From the NCBI GenBank assembly GCA_900754855.1, contig CAAEEI010000018.1, forward strand, positions 1 through 32,571: DNA of 32,571 nt, written 5' to 3'. The notes beneath the pieces are model-generated. The model saw only the letters and a list, made by a program, of their open reading frames with translations, did not search any database and had not been told where the DNA came from. The position numbers and the translations under genes are program-made. Origin of the DNA: Lachnospiraceae bacterium (lineage in GTDB: Bacteria; Bacillota; Clostridia; Lachnospirales; Lachnospiraceae). Shown one piece after another: positions 16,586 to 24,871 of the stretch. The stretch's first letter is position 1, and each line of letters opens with the position of its first letter.

Positions 16586-16858
16586 TTACAGATAATGCCT
16601 CATCCATTCGATCATTTCTTCATAGGTCTTTTTGTGCAAAGTGTAATAAGTCCACTTTCCGTTTTTTCTGGCGCGGATAATTCCTGCACTCAACAGGATA
16701 CGCATATGATGAGAAAGGGTGGACTGCCCGAAATCCATCTCTTCAAGCAGCTCGCTGGCGTTATATTCTCTTTCCCGCAACAGTTCGAGAATCTTGAGAC
16801 GATTCTCATCGGACATGGCTTTAAATACTCTGGCCTGGACAACGTATTTTTTATTCAT
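16586..16858 (-). CDS. ArsR/SmtB-family winged-helix regulator
   Basis: Small DNA-binding repressor, 90 residues from ATG 16858 (AAGGAG nine bases upstream; a GTG at 16864 is an alternative). The family core is present: FKAMSDENRLKILELL, recognition helix region GQSTLSHHMRIL, and wing GIIRARKNGKWTYYTL. There is no cysteine in the protein, so the classical CxC metal sensor of ArsR/SmtB is absent and the signal must be something else. It lies 30 bases downstream of the serine acetyltransferase on the same strand, probably co-transcribed; whether it controls that gene is unknown. Confidence 0.9.
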   Translation of the reverse strand: MNKKYVVQARVFKAMSDENRLKILELLREREYNASELLEEMDFGQSTLSHHMRILLSAGIIRARKNGKWTYYTLHKKTYEEMIEWMRHYL

Positions 16859-16888
16859 ACTCACATACTCCTTTGCACATAAACGGTT

Positions 16889-17839
16889 CTAAATCTCCCA
16901 AAGACCTTCCTTATTTTCCGTTCCCTGCAATTCCACTTTCACATTGGAATCTTTAATCTGCAATTCAGGATTTTTTACAATGACTTTCGTATATGCCGGA
17001 ACAGATTTTGTCACAAACGCTCCACCGGAAACAATAACTCCCTCGCCAATTATCGTTTCTCCTCCAAGAATAGAAGCGCCGGAATATACCGTTACATGAT
17101 TTTCAATGGTCGGATGTCTCTTCTTGCCAGAAAGTTTCTGGCCACTTCTGGTGGACAACGCACCAAGAGTTACTCCCTGATATAATTTCACATAATCGCC
17201 GATTTCTGTGGTCTCGCCGATTACCACGCCCGTACCATGGTCGATAAAGAAATATTCGCCAATGGTCGCTCCCGGGTTAATATCAATTCCCGTACGGCTG
17301 TGGGCATACTCTGTCATGATTCGCGGTAAAAATGGCACGTCCTGCACATAAAACTCATGGGCAATACGGTATACAAAAACCGCAAACAAGCCCGGATAGG
17401 AAAAAACAACCTCTTCCCGACTTTTTGCCGCCGGATCGCCATCGAACCCCGCCTGCACATCTTTCATTAACAACTGCTGAATATCCGGCAGCCTGCGCAG
17501 AAACTGCGCGCAGATTTCTTCTGCCTTCTCCTCAATTTCTTCCCGCTTTTCTTTTTCATAATCTCTGTAATAGAGAGAGGTAAACACCTGCTTTTGCAAA
17601 GCGGTATACACATGGGTAAGGCGGTCGCCGATAAAATAATCGGGAGAAATCAGCGTAATATTTTCATCCCCAAAAAATCCGGGAAACATAATACGACGCA
17701 AATCCTTTAATATTCCGATAATGCTGGCTCTGTCCGGCAGCTGTCTCCGTCCTTTGGATACGATAAAATCCATGGAATGGCAGCTTTCTGTCATTTTGGC
17801 AGAAGCCTGCAAAATGAGGTCTTTCATTGAATCTTTCAT
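16889..17839 (-). CDS. epsC: Serine O-acetyltransferase
   Basis: Makes O-acetylserine from serine and acetyl-CoA, the first step of cysteine synthesis. 316 residues. An N-terminal helical domain (about 1-185, with YAHSRTGIDINPGATIG at its junction) leads into a left-handed beta-helix of hexapeptide repeats: IDHGTGVVIGETTEIGDYVKL split over turns, GVTLGALS, KRHPTIENHVTVYSGA and GEGVIVSGGAF. The catalytic His pair (FIDHG, KRHPTI) is present. The protein is longer than E. coli CysE, as in the EpsC/SrpH-type group. ATG 17839 has AGGAG eight bases upstream; its promoter is at 17882-17910. An ArsR regulator follows. Confidence 0.92.
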   Translation of the reverse strand: MKDSMKDLILQASAKMTESCHSMDFIVSKGRRQLPDRASIIGILKDLRRIMFPGFFGDENITLISPDYFIGDRLTHVYTALQKQVFTSLYYRDYEKEKREEIEEKAEEICAQFLRRLPDIQQLLMKDVQAGFDGDPAAKSREEVVFSYPGLFAVFVYRIAHEFYVQDVPFLPRIMTEYAHSRTGIDINPGATIGEYFFIDHGTGVVIGETTEIGDYVKLYQGVTLGALSTRSGQKLSGKKRHPTIENHVTVYSGASILGGETIIGEGVIVSGGAFVTKSVPAYTKVIVKNPELQIKDSNVKVELQGTENKEGLWEI

Positions 17840-17881
17840 ATTTTGTTCTCCTGTTATGGTGTAATCCTATTTCTACGCTAG

Positions 17882-17910
17882 ATTATAACAAATCATCAAC
17901 CAAAAAACAA
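17882..17910 (-). promoter_or_regulatory. Promoter for epsC-arsR
   Basis: Minus strand TTGTTT (17905-17910), 17-base spacer, perfect TATAAT (17882-17887), in the 88 bp gap after the MATE gene. It suggests a separate transcript from the vWA/kinase operon. Confidence 0.6.
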
Positions 17911-17927
17911 TTCCAAGTATTCTCCGG

Positions 17928-19301
17928 TCAGAGGAGGGTTCGTCCCTTCCATTTTCCCCTTCGATAATGACCCAGAAAGAAAACAGCCCGCACAATCCAG
18001 TCCAACACCATGGCTGCCCATGCGCCAAAGACTCCCATGCCCATATATTTTCCAAAAATAAAAGCGCAGACAATCCTGAATACCCACATGGAGATCACAC
18101 CGACAATCATGGTAAAGCGCACATCATTGGCCGCCCGAAAGACATTGGGTAAAGTAAAGGCCGCCGGCCAGATGATCATCGCCATCACACTGTGAAAAAC
18201 CATGATTTCTTCCGTATACCGACTGGTGATGGCGGAAAGATTATAGAGGTCTACCATAACCGGAAGAAGAAGCATCATGATGACGCTGGTCACCCACATA
18301 CTGATATAGGTGTATTTCATTAAACGTCTGGCAAAATATTGCGCCTGAGGATAATCTCCCGCTCCTACACATCGGCTGATTACCGTCACTGTGACCAGCC
18401 CCAGCGTCATTCCCGGCAGACATTCGAAATAAGCCAGCGAATTGGATACTGCATTCGCCGCTATCGCGTTGGTTCCAAACGTGGCAATCAAACTTAACAA
18501 CAAAATCTTGCCCAGCTGGAACATGCTGTTCTCCACACCATTCGGCACGCCTATGTAAAGGATTTTACGAATCAGATCTTTCTCAAAATGAAACCAGCGC
18601 ATTCCCCGGATATTCAGGCTGAACTTCGGTTTATACAGCCACAGAACCATCAAAATCGCCGCTGCCACTCTGGAGAGCAACGTTGGAATCGCTACCCCTT
18701 CCACACCCCGGTGAAGTCCAAAAATGAAAATAGCGTTTCCCGACACATTAATGATATTCATAATGATGGAAATGCACATGGAAATTTTGGAATTTCCAAC
18801 GGAACGATATAAGGCCGCGCCACCGCTGTATATAGCAATAAATGGTATGGCGGCCGCAACGATCAGCAAATACACATCACAATTATACATCACATCCGCC
18901 TCTATCGAACCAAAAACCACCTGCAGCAGGAAATTTTTCCCTGCGTACAGCAAAACCATTAAGGCCACCGCCATGATGGTCATAAACTGCATCATCTGTT
19001 TTCCTGCCCGATTGGCTTTTTCTTCATCTCCACTTCCCAGATACTGCCCGGCCACAACAGCTCCTCCTGTAGCCACGGCATTAAAAATATTAATCAGAAG
19101 GATCATCACGGAATCCACCAGAGATACCGCCGATACCGCCGCTTCCCCAACCTGCGCAACCATAACGGAATCCGCCATACCGACCAGCACCGTCAGTAAC
19201 TGTTCAAAAAAAAGAGGAAGAATTAATGCCCACAACGCCTGATTTGTGAAAAGCACCTTCTTCGTGGAGAAAGTGCTTTCAATATTTGTTCTGTTTTTCA
19301 T
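17928..19301 (-). CDS. MATE family efflux transporter
   Basis: Multidrug and toxic-compound extrusion type membrane protein, 457 residues with about 12 hydrophobic segments. Family features: ALWALILPLFFEQLLTVLVGMADSVMVAQVGEAAVSAV in the first helices (split motif), GGAVVAGQYLGSGDEEKA after helix two, and a repeated second half (NGVENSMFQLGKILLLSL, CVGAGDYPQA). The ATG at 19301 comes one base after the stop of the zinc-ribbon gene and has only a weak ribosome site, so it is translationally coupled to the phosphosignalling operon as its last gene. This makes it a plausible output or client of that system (inference). The substrate is unknown. Confidence 0.9.
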   Translation of the reverse strand: MKNRTNIESTFSTKKVLFTNQALWALILPLFFEQLLTVLVGMADSVMVAQVGEAAVSAVSLVDSVMILLINIFNAVATGGAVVAGQYLGSGDEEKANRAGKQMMQFMTIMAVALMVLLYAGKNFLLQVVFGSIEADVMYNCDVYLLIVAAAIPFIAIYSGGAALYRSVGNSKISMCISIIMNIINVSGNAIFIFGLHRGVEGVAIPTLLSRVAAAILMVLWLYKPKFSLNIRGMRWFHFEKDLIRKILYIGVPNGVENSMFQLGKILLLSLIATFGTNAIAANAVSNSLAYFECLPGMTLGLVTVTVISRCVGAGDYPQAQYFARRLMKYTYISMWVTSVIMMLLLPVMVDLYNLSAITSRYTEEIMVFHSVMAMIIWPAAFTLPNVFRAANDVRFTMIVGVISMWVFRIVCAFIFGKYMGMGVFGAWAAMVLDWIVRAVFFLGHYRRGKWKGRTLL

Positions 19302-19302
19302 T

Positions 19303-19656
19303 TTAAAATCCGCCGCCGGACACATCCATTTTTTCATCGTCACTGGCCGCCGTCCCATTGGCGCCGCACCATCCGCAAACGACTTTTTCCGCGCCGTCAT
19401 AACAGGTCACCTTGCCACAGTTTCCGCAGACAAAACATTTTTTTGTTCCACAGTACGGGCATCCCGGATATTCTTCGTCGGTATAAAAACTTCCGGTAAA
19501 ATTACTTTTGTCAAAGCCCTCTTTTTCCGCCATCTCTTCTTTAATCCTGAATGCCCAGGTACGCACCCAGTCATTCTCTCTTTTCTCTATACGCATTCCG
19601 TAGATTTTATTTTCCTGCATGCATTTTGCCAATATGACACTTGCTTCTTTTTTCAT
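19303..19656 (-). CDS. Stand-alone TerY-C-like zinc-ribbon protein
   Basis: 117 residues. The N-terminal ~65 residues are helical and charged (EASVILAKCMQENKIYGMR); the C-terminal part holds eight cysteines in pairs: CPYC, CFVCGNC, a single C in VTCYD, and CGWC. This spacing resembles the TerY-C metal-binding domain that is often fused to the C-terminus of TerY vWA proteins (family knowledge). Here it is a separate gene. ATG 19656 lies eight bases after AAAGGAG; the PP2C stop (TAA 19658-19660) is one base upstream, and MATE starts one base after its own stop. A small C-terminal Gly-rich tail (SGGGF) follows the cysteines. Confidence 0.7.
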   Translation of the reverse strand: MKKEASVILAKCMQENKIYGMRIEKRENDWVRTWAFRIKEEMAEKEGFDKSNFTGSFYTDEEYPGCPYCGTKKCFVCGNCGKVTCYDGAEKVVCGWCGANGTAASDDEKMDVSGGGF

Positions 19657-19657
19657 C

Positions 19658-20527
19658 TTAATCTCCTTTCCGCTCCTGAGATTCCTGCCGACGATCTTTT
19701 TGTTCGTTGCTTTCCCTTGCTTTATTCTGCCACCGGGCATCGTACACAAAGGCAATGGATATGTCATCTCCACTTCCCTCTCTGGTTCTTTTTTCAAAAT
19801 TTCTTTCCAGACTCTTTTCTGTCCGTTCCCTGTCCGCCATCATCTGGGCAAGCAATCCATGGTATTTAAGAAAATCCTCCTCACTGGCAAAAGATTTAAA
19901 CAGCCCGTCTGTGGACACAAACAGCGCTCCCGGCGCTGTCTCCGTATACCAGTGTTCAAAAAAATGCACCGCGTTGCTGTTGCATAAGGACGACGTATAA
20001 TTGGCATGAGAGTTTTTATCCTCCACCGGAATAAAGAGACGGCCGCCTTCGTCAAGAACCACCAGTCCGCCATCGCCCAGCACCAGCCCGTACGCAAACT
20101 CTTCTGCCAGCACACCAGCCAGCACCGTGCTGCCGTAAATCGTTGCCGTGCGAAGATTTCCTCCCATCTGCGCCTGTTTTTCCTGTTCTTCCTCCGTGAG
20201 AGGATTCTCTCGGTGATATTCTTCCACAGCCTCTCTCCATTTCATGAGAATCTGCTTTTCCATCTGGCGAAGAATAAAGGTGGGATGCTCACGGAACTGC
20301 TCGACAAAATCCGGTTGTTTCATATAATTTTTCAACAGCCCCAGAGTAATTTTTACGGCGATCCGGGATCCAACATCGCTGCGGAAATGTTTGGCGCTTC
20401 CATGCCCGTCGGCCACCACGGCAATGGCAAAATGATCGCTGACGTAAACACCGGAACTATCCTGACATACGATTCCTTTTTTGATATGACTGTCTCCGAT
20501 TACCGTGGAATGTATTCCCTGAAACAT
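19658..20527 (-). CDS. PP2C-type Ser/Thr protein phosphatase
   Basis: Metal-dependent phosphatase, 289 residues. The PPM motifs are in order: VCQDSSG, VVADGHGSAKHF (metal Asp and Gly), VLGDGGLVVLDE, VSTDGLFKSF, and GSGDDISIAFVY near the C-terminus. All metal-coordinating Asp positions appear intact, so activity is expected. N-terminal start MFQGIHSTVIGDSHIKKG agrees with TerY-P associated PP2Cs, which begin directly at the domain. ATG 20527 comes one base after the TAG of the second vWA gene. It presumably reverses phosphorylation by the kinase encoded two genes upstream, with the vWA proteins as partners or substrates (inference from the conserved triad). Confidence 0.9.
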   Translation of the reverse strand: MFQGIHSTVIGDSHIKKGIVCQDSSGVYVSDHFAIAVVADGHGSAKHFRSDVGSRIAVKITLGLLKNYMKQPDFVEQFREHPTFILRQMEKQILMKWREAVEEYHRENPLTEEEQEKQAQMGGNLRTATIYGSTVLAGVLAEEFAYGLVLGDGGLVVLDEGGRLFIPVEDKNSHANYTSSLCNSNAVHFFEHWYTETAPGALFVSTDGLFKSFASEEDFLKYHGLLAQMMADRERTEKSLERNFEKRTREGSGDDISIAFVYDARWQNKARESNEQKDRRQESQERKGD

Positions 20528-20528
20528 T

Positions 20529-21335
20529 CTACCAGCCCTCGTCAAATTCGATGTCCATGTCTTCCAGATCCGTAAGATCATCCACACCCATGACATCCTG
20601 TTTGATTTCCTGAATGGCTTCAATCATCTGTTCTTTCTTTGCTCCCGCCACGTCTTCCATGGTTCTCTCCCCATGGGCGTCCGTCAGCGTCATGCTGGTG
20701 CTTCCGATTTTGGAGGACGTCACGGCGATTTCTCTCACCAGTTTACGCAGCATATCTGCGCCGCAGGCCTGCAGCACCAGTTCCTCATCGTCCGTAAATT
20801 CATGGAGAACCTCCATATCCACATTGGAGCCAATGGCCAGAGCAATTTTCAATCCATACTGGAACCAGCGGTTCTTCTTTAACAGTGCGAAACCTTTTTT
20901 ATAATTATCCGTTGGATAACCGTCGGTCATCAGGAAAATCACCGGCGCGTAGGATAAAGAAGGAGAGCGAAGAAAAGAATTTCTGGAAAGCTTCATGCTC
21001 AGTTCCTCACAGGCCTCTCCCAGATCGGTCACCCCTTCTGCCCGGAGATTTTCCCAGCGCTGATATTCCTCGATCAACACCGGCTCCGGCGTGATCCATT
21101 CGCAACCGGAAGAAAACGATAACACGGCGACTTTGACGTCTGTTCCCGCCTCTCCCACACCGATCAGTTCCGGAAGAATGTCACCCATCACTTTATTTAA
21201 AGACTCCAGCTTGCTTCCCTCCATGCTTCTGGACGTATCCACCAGAAAAAAGATAACCATGCTCTTTTTTGCCGGCGGCATCGTTTCCAGAGGATCTATG
21301 GTATTCACACTCTGTTCTCTGTATCTACTGCTCAT
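20529..21335 (-). CDS. vWA-domain protein, TerY-like (second copy)
   Basis: 268 residues, almost entirely one von Willebrand A domain. Complete MIDAS: DTSRSMEGS (DxSxS), Thr in GVTDLGEA, Asp in LMTDGYPTD. It binds a divalent metal and usually a protein partner. It closely resembles the vWA protein at 23913-24791: shared WITPEP/WVTPEP, EEYQ.W, NRWFQ.GLKIAL.IGS and AVTSS.IGS segments, and the same terminal FDEGW. The linker before that tail is acidic (DDLTDLEDMDIE). ATG 21335 has AGGAGG nine bases upstream and overlaps the pseudokinase gene by 11 bases. It lacks the ~45-residue N-terminal extension of its paralogue. Confidence 0.9.
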   Translation of the reverse strand: MSSRYREQSVNTIDPLETMPPAKKSMVIFFLVDTSRSMEGSKLESLNKVMGDILPELIGVGEAGTDVKVAVLSFSSGCEWITPEPVLIEEYQRWENLRAEGVTDLGEACEELSMKLSRNSFLRSPSLSYAPVIFLMTDGYPTDNYKKGFALLKKNRWFQYGLKIALAIGSNVDMEVLHEFTDDEELVLQACGADMLRKLVREIAVTSSKIGSTSMTLTDAHGERTMEDVAGAKKEQMIEAIQEIKQDVMGVDDLTDLEDMDIEFDEGW

Positions 21336-22449
21336 TCTCATCTGCCTCCTTTTCATCTATCTGTTGCGCCAGCCGGAGACTCCATTCTTCTCCGGAAGCA
21401 AAACGTACCTTCATCCCATTCCAGATCGGGATGCCCTGCCCCTCGCCGATTTCTCTGACCAGCCCTCCGGGGAAAATGCCTTTCCATATGTCTGTACTTA
21501 TATTTTTAATACCATACAGCCCCTTTTTGTGCCGGTTTTCCACCACCAGCGCCGTCACCTTATCTTTATTAAACGGTTCCGTGCCAGTCTGGCAGGCATA
21601 TAATTTTTCTCCCTCTGCCAGAAGGATTCTATCCACGCCATTGGTCAGGGCATAATATACTTTTCCACATTTCGGACAGGAGAACGTCCCCTTCTCCCCC
21701 GGAACAAGCTGAAAGGAAAATCCCTGAAACCCGCAGCGACATTCCTTATATTCCATCGCCATATGGACGATGGTCTGTTTCCAGTCCACCGCTGTCGGGC
21801 GCAGTTCACACAAACTGCCGCCATCCAGAAAAGCCCGCTGAAACATTTTCCTCAAACTTTCCGGATACACGTTCCAGTAATGCAGCAGCTTGTCCTGAAT
21901 GCCTTTCACCGGTGTATTTTCATTTTCTCCAATGTCCATACAGAACTGTCCCTGCTCTACCCTGAACATCTCCTGCTCCATGGGAGAGAGAAAACACCGA
22001 TTGACCATTTTTTTTCCTTCAAAAGGCGATCCGGTATGAAAGAAATATTCAAAGAGAAATACTGCCATAAAGTAACGATCGGTTTCTATCGTATATGGCA
22101 CCGAAAGATCTTTTTCCTGCTGTGCATCATGCGCATGAAGAAAGGTTACCAGTTCCGGCGCCAGAAATTCTGAAATTTCCAATCGGTTTTCGGTCTCCTG
22201 TATAAAAAGTTCTCCTGTTTCCGGAGAAAACCGAAAAGGCTTTATTGCACTGCCTTCATAGACCTGTCCTTCCTGATGTTTTTTCTCAAAAAACTCCACA
22301 AAGCGGAATGCGCCATGAAGCATCGCCTTCATGGAAGAAAAATATGCTGTCTTTTTTACCGGTCTTTTTGTGCGGTCATCCTCTGTCCATCTCGTTTCCT
22401 CGCAAATCTCCCGGAGAGAGAACAACCCTTTTTCTATTTTATCACTCAT
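21325..22449 (-). CDS. Degenerate paralogue of the operon kinase (pseudokinase, zinc ribbon, C-terminal domain)
   Basis: 374 residues, no database name that I recognise. From about residue 120 it aligns by eye with the kinase at 22547-23902: TDRYFMAVFLFEYFF versus TDRYSLAVVLFKLFF (kinase C-lobe helix F), PVKGIQD versus PVKGVHD, zinc-ribbon CRCG...CPKCG versus CSCG...CPHCG, and ENRHKKGLYGIKNIS...GQGIPIWNG versus ENRLKKGLFGIKNLS...GKGVPIWKG. The Gly loop, the ATP Lys and the catalytic Asp loop have no counterpart, so it cannot be an active kinase. The C-terminal ~70 residues of both look like a small beta domain, perhaps FHA-like (uncertain). ATG 22449 follows a 97 bp gap after the kinase gene. 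Confidence 0.75.
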   Translation of the reverse strand: MSDKIEKGLFSLREICEETRWTEDDRTKRPVKKTAYFSSMKAMLHGAFRFVEFFEKKHQEGQVYEGSAIKPFRFSPETGELFIQETENRLEISEFLAPELVTFLHAHDAQQEKDLSVPYTIETDRYFMAVFLFEYFFHTGSPFEGKKMVNRCFLSPMEQEMFRVEQGQFCMDIGENENTPVKGIQDKLLHYWNVYPESLRKMFQRAFLDGGSLCELRPTAVDWKQTIVHMAMEYKECRCGFQGFSFQLVPGEKGTFSCPKCGKVYYALTNGVDRILLAEGEKLYACQTGTEPFNKDKVTALVVENRHKKGLYGIKNISTDIWKGIFPGGLVREIGEGQGIPIWNGMKVRFASGEEWSLRLAQQIDEKEADENEQ

Positions 22450-22546
22450 GCCATCGCCTTCTCTTCATTTTCCTCTATCCTGTACCATTTCCGGATTATC
22501 CCATATGCGTAATCTTTCTTTCGTCATTTACGCTAAGGTTGTATTT

Positions 22547-23902
22547 CTACCATAAAATCCGGGAAGTGATCTGATCACCAAAATCAATTTCCAGGCCTTT
22601 CCAGATCGGCACGCCTTTTCCCGGTCCCACTTCACGAACAGACTGATCAGGAAATACCGCTTTCCACGTCTGCCCGGACAGGTTTTTAATGCCAAACAGA
22701 CCTTTCTTCAGCCGATTTTCGATGACCTCCCCGGTGACCGTCTCAAAATCATCATTATTTTTCTCGGTCAGACACCGATAGAATTTTGCTCCCAGATGCA
22801 AAGGAATTTCATAGTCCTTCACCGCCATGGTATAGATGACGCTTCCACAATGCGGACAGGACAACGTATGTTCTCCTTCTTTCGCAAAAGCAGAAGTAAA
22901 GGCCGTTTTTCCACAACTGCAGTGAACAATATCCAATTTCAGCTGAATCAACATCTGTATCCAGTTTTTCTCGATAATACGGGCGTTTGGCTCCTGAATG
23001 CCATAAGTAAAAGAAAGGGTGAACGCCTGTCGGATGAAATCCGGATAAATCTGCCAAAGTTTAATGACATTGTCATGTACCCCTTTCACCGGCCGATTGG
23101 AGGCGTCATTGGGATCATAGACGAAAACCGGATTTCTTCCATAATGGATCAGGTCATTTTCCTCTGTCATGACTACACACTGCAAAACCTTGCTGCCTTC
23201 CAGAGGATCTCCCCGGAAGAAAAGTTTAAATAAAACCACAGCCAGTGAATACCGGTCGGTCAAAACGCCGGGTTTCGCTATCCCCCGGACAACCTCCGGC
23301 GCCATAAATCCCGGCATGCCGCCAATCCCGAAGTTATCTCCATCTGCCGCAACATTATCGCAGTCGCACACCAGCACATCTCCTGTTCGGGTGTCAATAA
23401 AAAAGCCGCCGTCGTTTAAGTCCTGATAACTTTTGCCGGACAAATGTAAAGCACGAAAGGCTTTTACAATATTGATGGCCGCCGTCAACATCACATCCAG
23501 CGACGCAAATTTTACTTTTCGTTTTCTTGCCGGACGGCCTTTGGCCACAGGCTTTTCCCAGAGATAACCATTATAAATATCCGTAAAGGACGCATACCCC
23601 GACGGAGCCAGACGCATTAAATAGCCAAAAGCGCCGTTGGCTTTCTGTTTGGTTAAAAACAAAGGCCAGATAAACTGTTTTCCACCTTCCGGCGCCCCGT
23701 CTTCTATATTCTTTCGCAAATTATTCCGGAATGCTTCCGGATTTTTGATCCGACTGATAAAATACCATTTTAAGGCGTATTCCCGGCCATTATACCGAAC
23801 CAGATAAACGATACCCTGTCCGCCTCGTCCCAGTTCTCTGGAAACCACGGCTTCTCCACCGGCTTCCATCGGAATACGCTCTCCTATTTTCAATTCTCTC
23901 AT
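22547..23902 (-). CDS. Ser/Thr protein kinase-like protein with zinc ribbon
   Basis: 451 residues. N-terminal kinase domain (about 10-290): Gly loop GRGGQGIVY (25-33), ATP Lys45 in YALKWY, catalytic loop YQDLNDGGFF (Asp161), metal loop CDCDNV (Asp180), APE motif MAPEVV, helix F LTDRYSLAVVLF. Two deviations: the Asn expected five residues after Asp161 is Gly166, and DFG reads DCD. HRD is YQD. Then a zinc ribbon (CSCG...CPHCG, about 325-355) and a C-terminal beta-type domain ending VPIWKGLEIDFGD. Kinases of TerY-P triads have this YxDL..G / CD.DN style. ATG 23902 is 10 bases after the vWA stop; the ribosome site is weak, suggesting coupling. Confidence 0.85.
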   Translation of the reverse strand: MRELKIGERIPMEAGGEAVVSRELGRGGQGIVYLVRYNGREYALKWYFISRIKNPEAFRNNLRKNIEDGAPEGGKQFIWPLFLTKQKANGAFGYLMRLAPSGYASFTDIYNGYLWEKPVAKGRPARKRKVKFASLDVMLTAAINIVKAFRALHLSGKSYQDLNDGGFFIDTRTGDVLVCDCDNVAADGDNFGIGGMPGFMAPEVVRGIAKPGVLTDRYSLAVVLFKLFFRGDPLEGSKVLQCVVMTEENDLIHYGRNPVFVYDPNDASNRPVKGVHDNVIKLWQIYPDFIRQAFTLSFTYGIQEPNARIIEKNWIQMLIQLKLDIVHCSCGKTAFTSAFAKEGEHTLSCPHCGSVIYTMAVKDYEIPLHLGAKFYRCLTEKNNDDFETVTGEVIENRLKKGLFGIKNLSGQTWKAVFPDQSVREVGPGKGVPIWKGLEIDFGDQITSRILW

Positions 23903-23912
23903 CGTACTTTTT

Positions 23913-24791
23913 CTACCATCCCTCGTCAAAATTTACGGCTTCCAGATCCACCGCTTCCCCGAGAATATCTTTGGTTCCGCTGCGGATTTCTTCCACCAGC
24001 ACCTGTTGTTTCGCCATGGCAACAATTTCTTCTCCCGGCTGTTTTCCGGCTCCATCCACCAGCGCCAGACTCCGGCTGCCGATCTGCGAAGAAGTCACTG
24101 CCAGCAGTTTAATCAGTTCCCGCAGCTGATCTGCCGTTTTTGCCTGTACCGCCAGTTCATCATTGCCAGTAAAAGCGCGCAGCACATCCATATTGACCTT
24201 GGAACCAATCCCCAGAGCAATCTTCAGTCCGTGCTGAAACCAGCGGTTTTGCTTTAAGGTATCCAGTCCTTTTTTCCAGTCATCGTTCGGTGAACCGTCG
24301 GACAAAAGAAAAATGACCGGCGCAAAGGAAATGGATGGCGAGTTTAAAAAACTGCTTCGGGACAACTTGCGGGACAATTCCATAAAAGCGTCGCCCATAA
24401 ACGTCAGTCCGTCTGCTTCCAGACGATTCCAGTACTGGTATTCTTCGATTCTCACCGGTTCCGGCGTTACCCATTCCACGTCTGTGGAAAATTTCATCAC
24501 GGCGATCTTCACATCTGTGGACGCTTCACCCACACCGATCAGCGATGGCAGCAATTCCTCCATCGTGCCGTTTAAAGAACCAATTTTCGTTCCCTTCATA
24601 CTTCCGGAAACATCGATCAGAAAGAAGATTGTCATACTTTTTTTCGCCGGTTCCATTGTATCCAGAAAATCATCCTCCAAAGCGGAAGAAGCCGCCGGCA
24701 TTTCCTCCAGCAATAAGCTTTTACTGATTCGATTTTTTTTCAAAAGAAGTTCATCCTCATCGACCGCATTCAGGTCTACCCATTTTGGCAT
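23913..24791 (-). CDS. vWA-domain protein, TerY-like (first copy)
   Basis: 292 residues, first gene of the operon. A charged N-terminal extension of about 50 residues (MPKWVDLNAVDEDELLLKK) precedes the vWA domain. Complete MIDAS: DVSGSMKGT, Thr in GLTFMGDA, Asp in LLSDGSPND. No signal peptide or membrane segment, so cytoplasmic. It ends FDEGW, identical to the second vWA protein. ATG 24791 has GGGAGG about eight bases upstream, and a good promoter lies at 24872-24900; a longer frame to 24854 has no support. In TerY-P systems the vWA protein is the proposed scaffold or target of the kinase and PP2C. Confidence 0.9.
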   Translation of the reverse strand: MPKWVDLNAVDEDELLLKKNRISKSLLLEEMPAASSALEDDFLDTMEPAKKSMTIFFLIDVSGSMKGTKIGSLNGTMEELLPSLIGVGEASTDVKIAVMKFSTDVEWVTPEPVRIEEYQYWNRLEADGLTFMGDAFMELSRKLSRSSFLNSPSISFAPVIFLLSDGSPNDDWKKGLDTLKQNRWFQHGLKIALGIGSKVNMDVLRAFTGNDELAVQAKTADQLRELIKLLAVTSSQIGSRSLALVDGAGKQPGEEIVAMAKQQVLVEEIRSGTKDILGEAVDLEAVNFDEGW

Positions 24792-24871
24792 AGTGCACCT
24801 CCCAAATCTCTTAACAACAGTAAGAAACGATACGGATTCCTTTTTTCGTCTCATTACCCATTCTAAAAGCT

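Noticed and set aside
16859..16870. ATG-TGA start-stop just before the ArsR gene
   Set aside because: It lies inside the ribosome site-start region and can arise by chance; the ArsR start has adequate spacing of its own.
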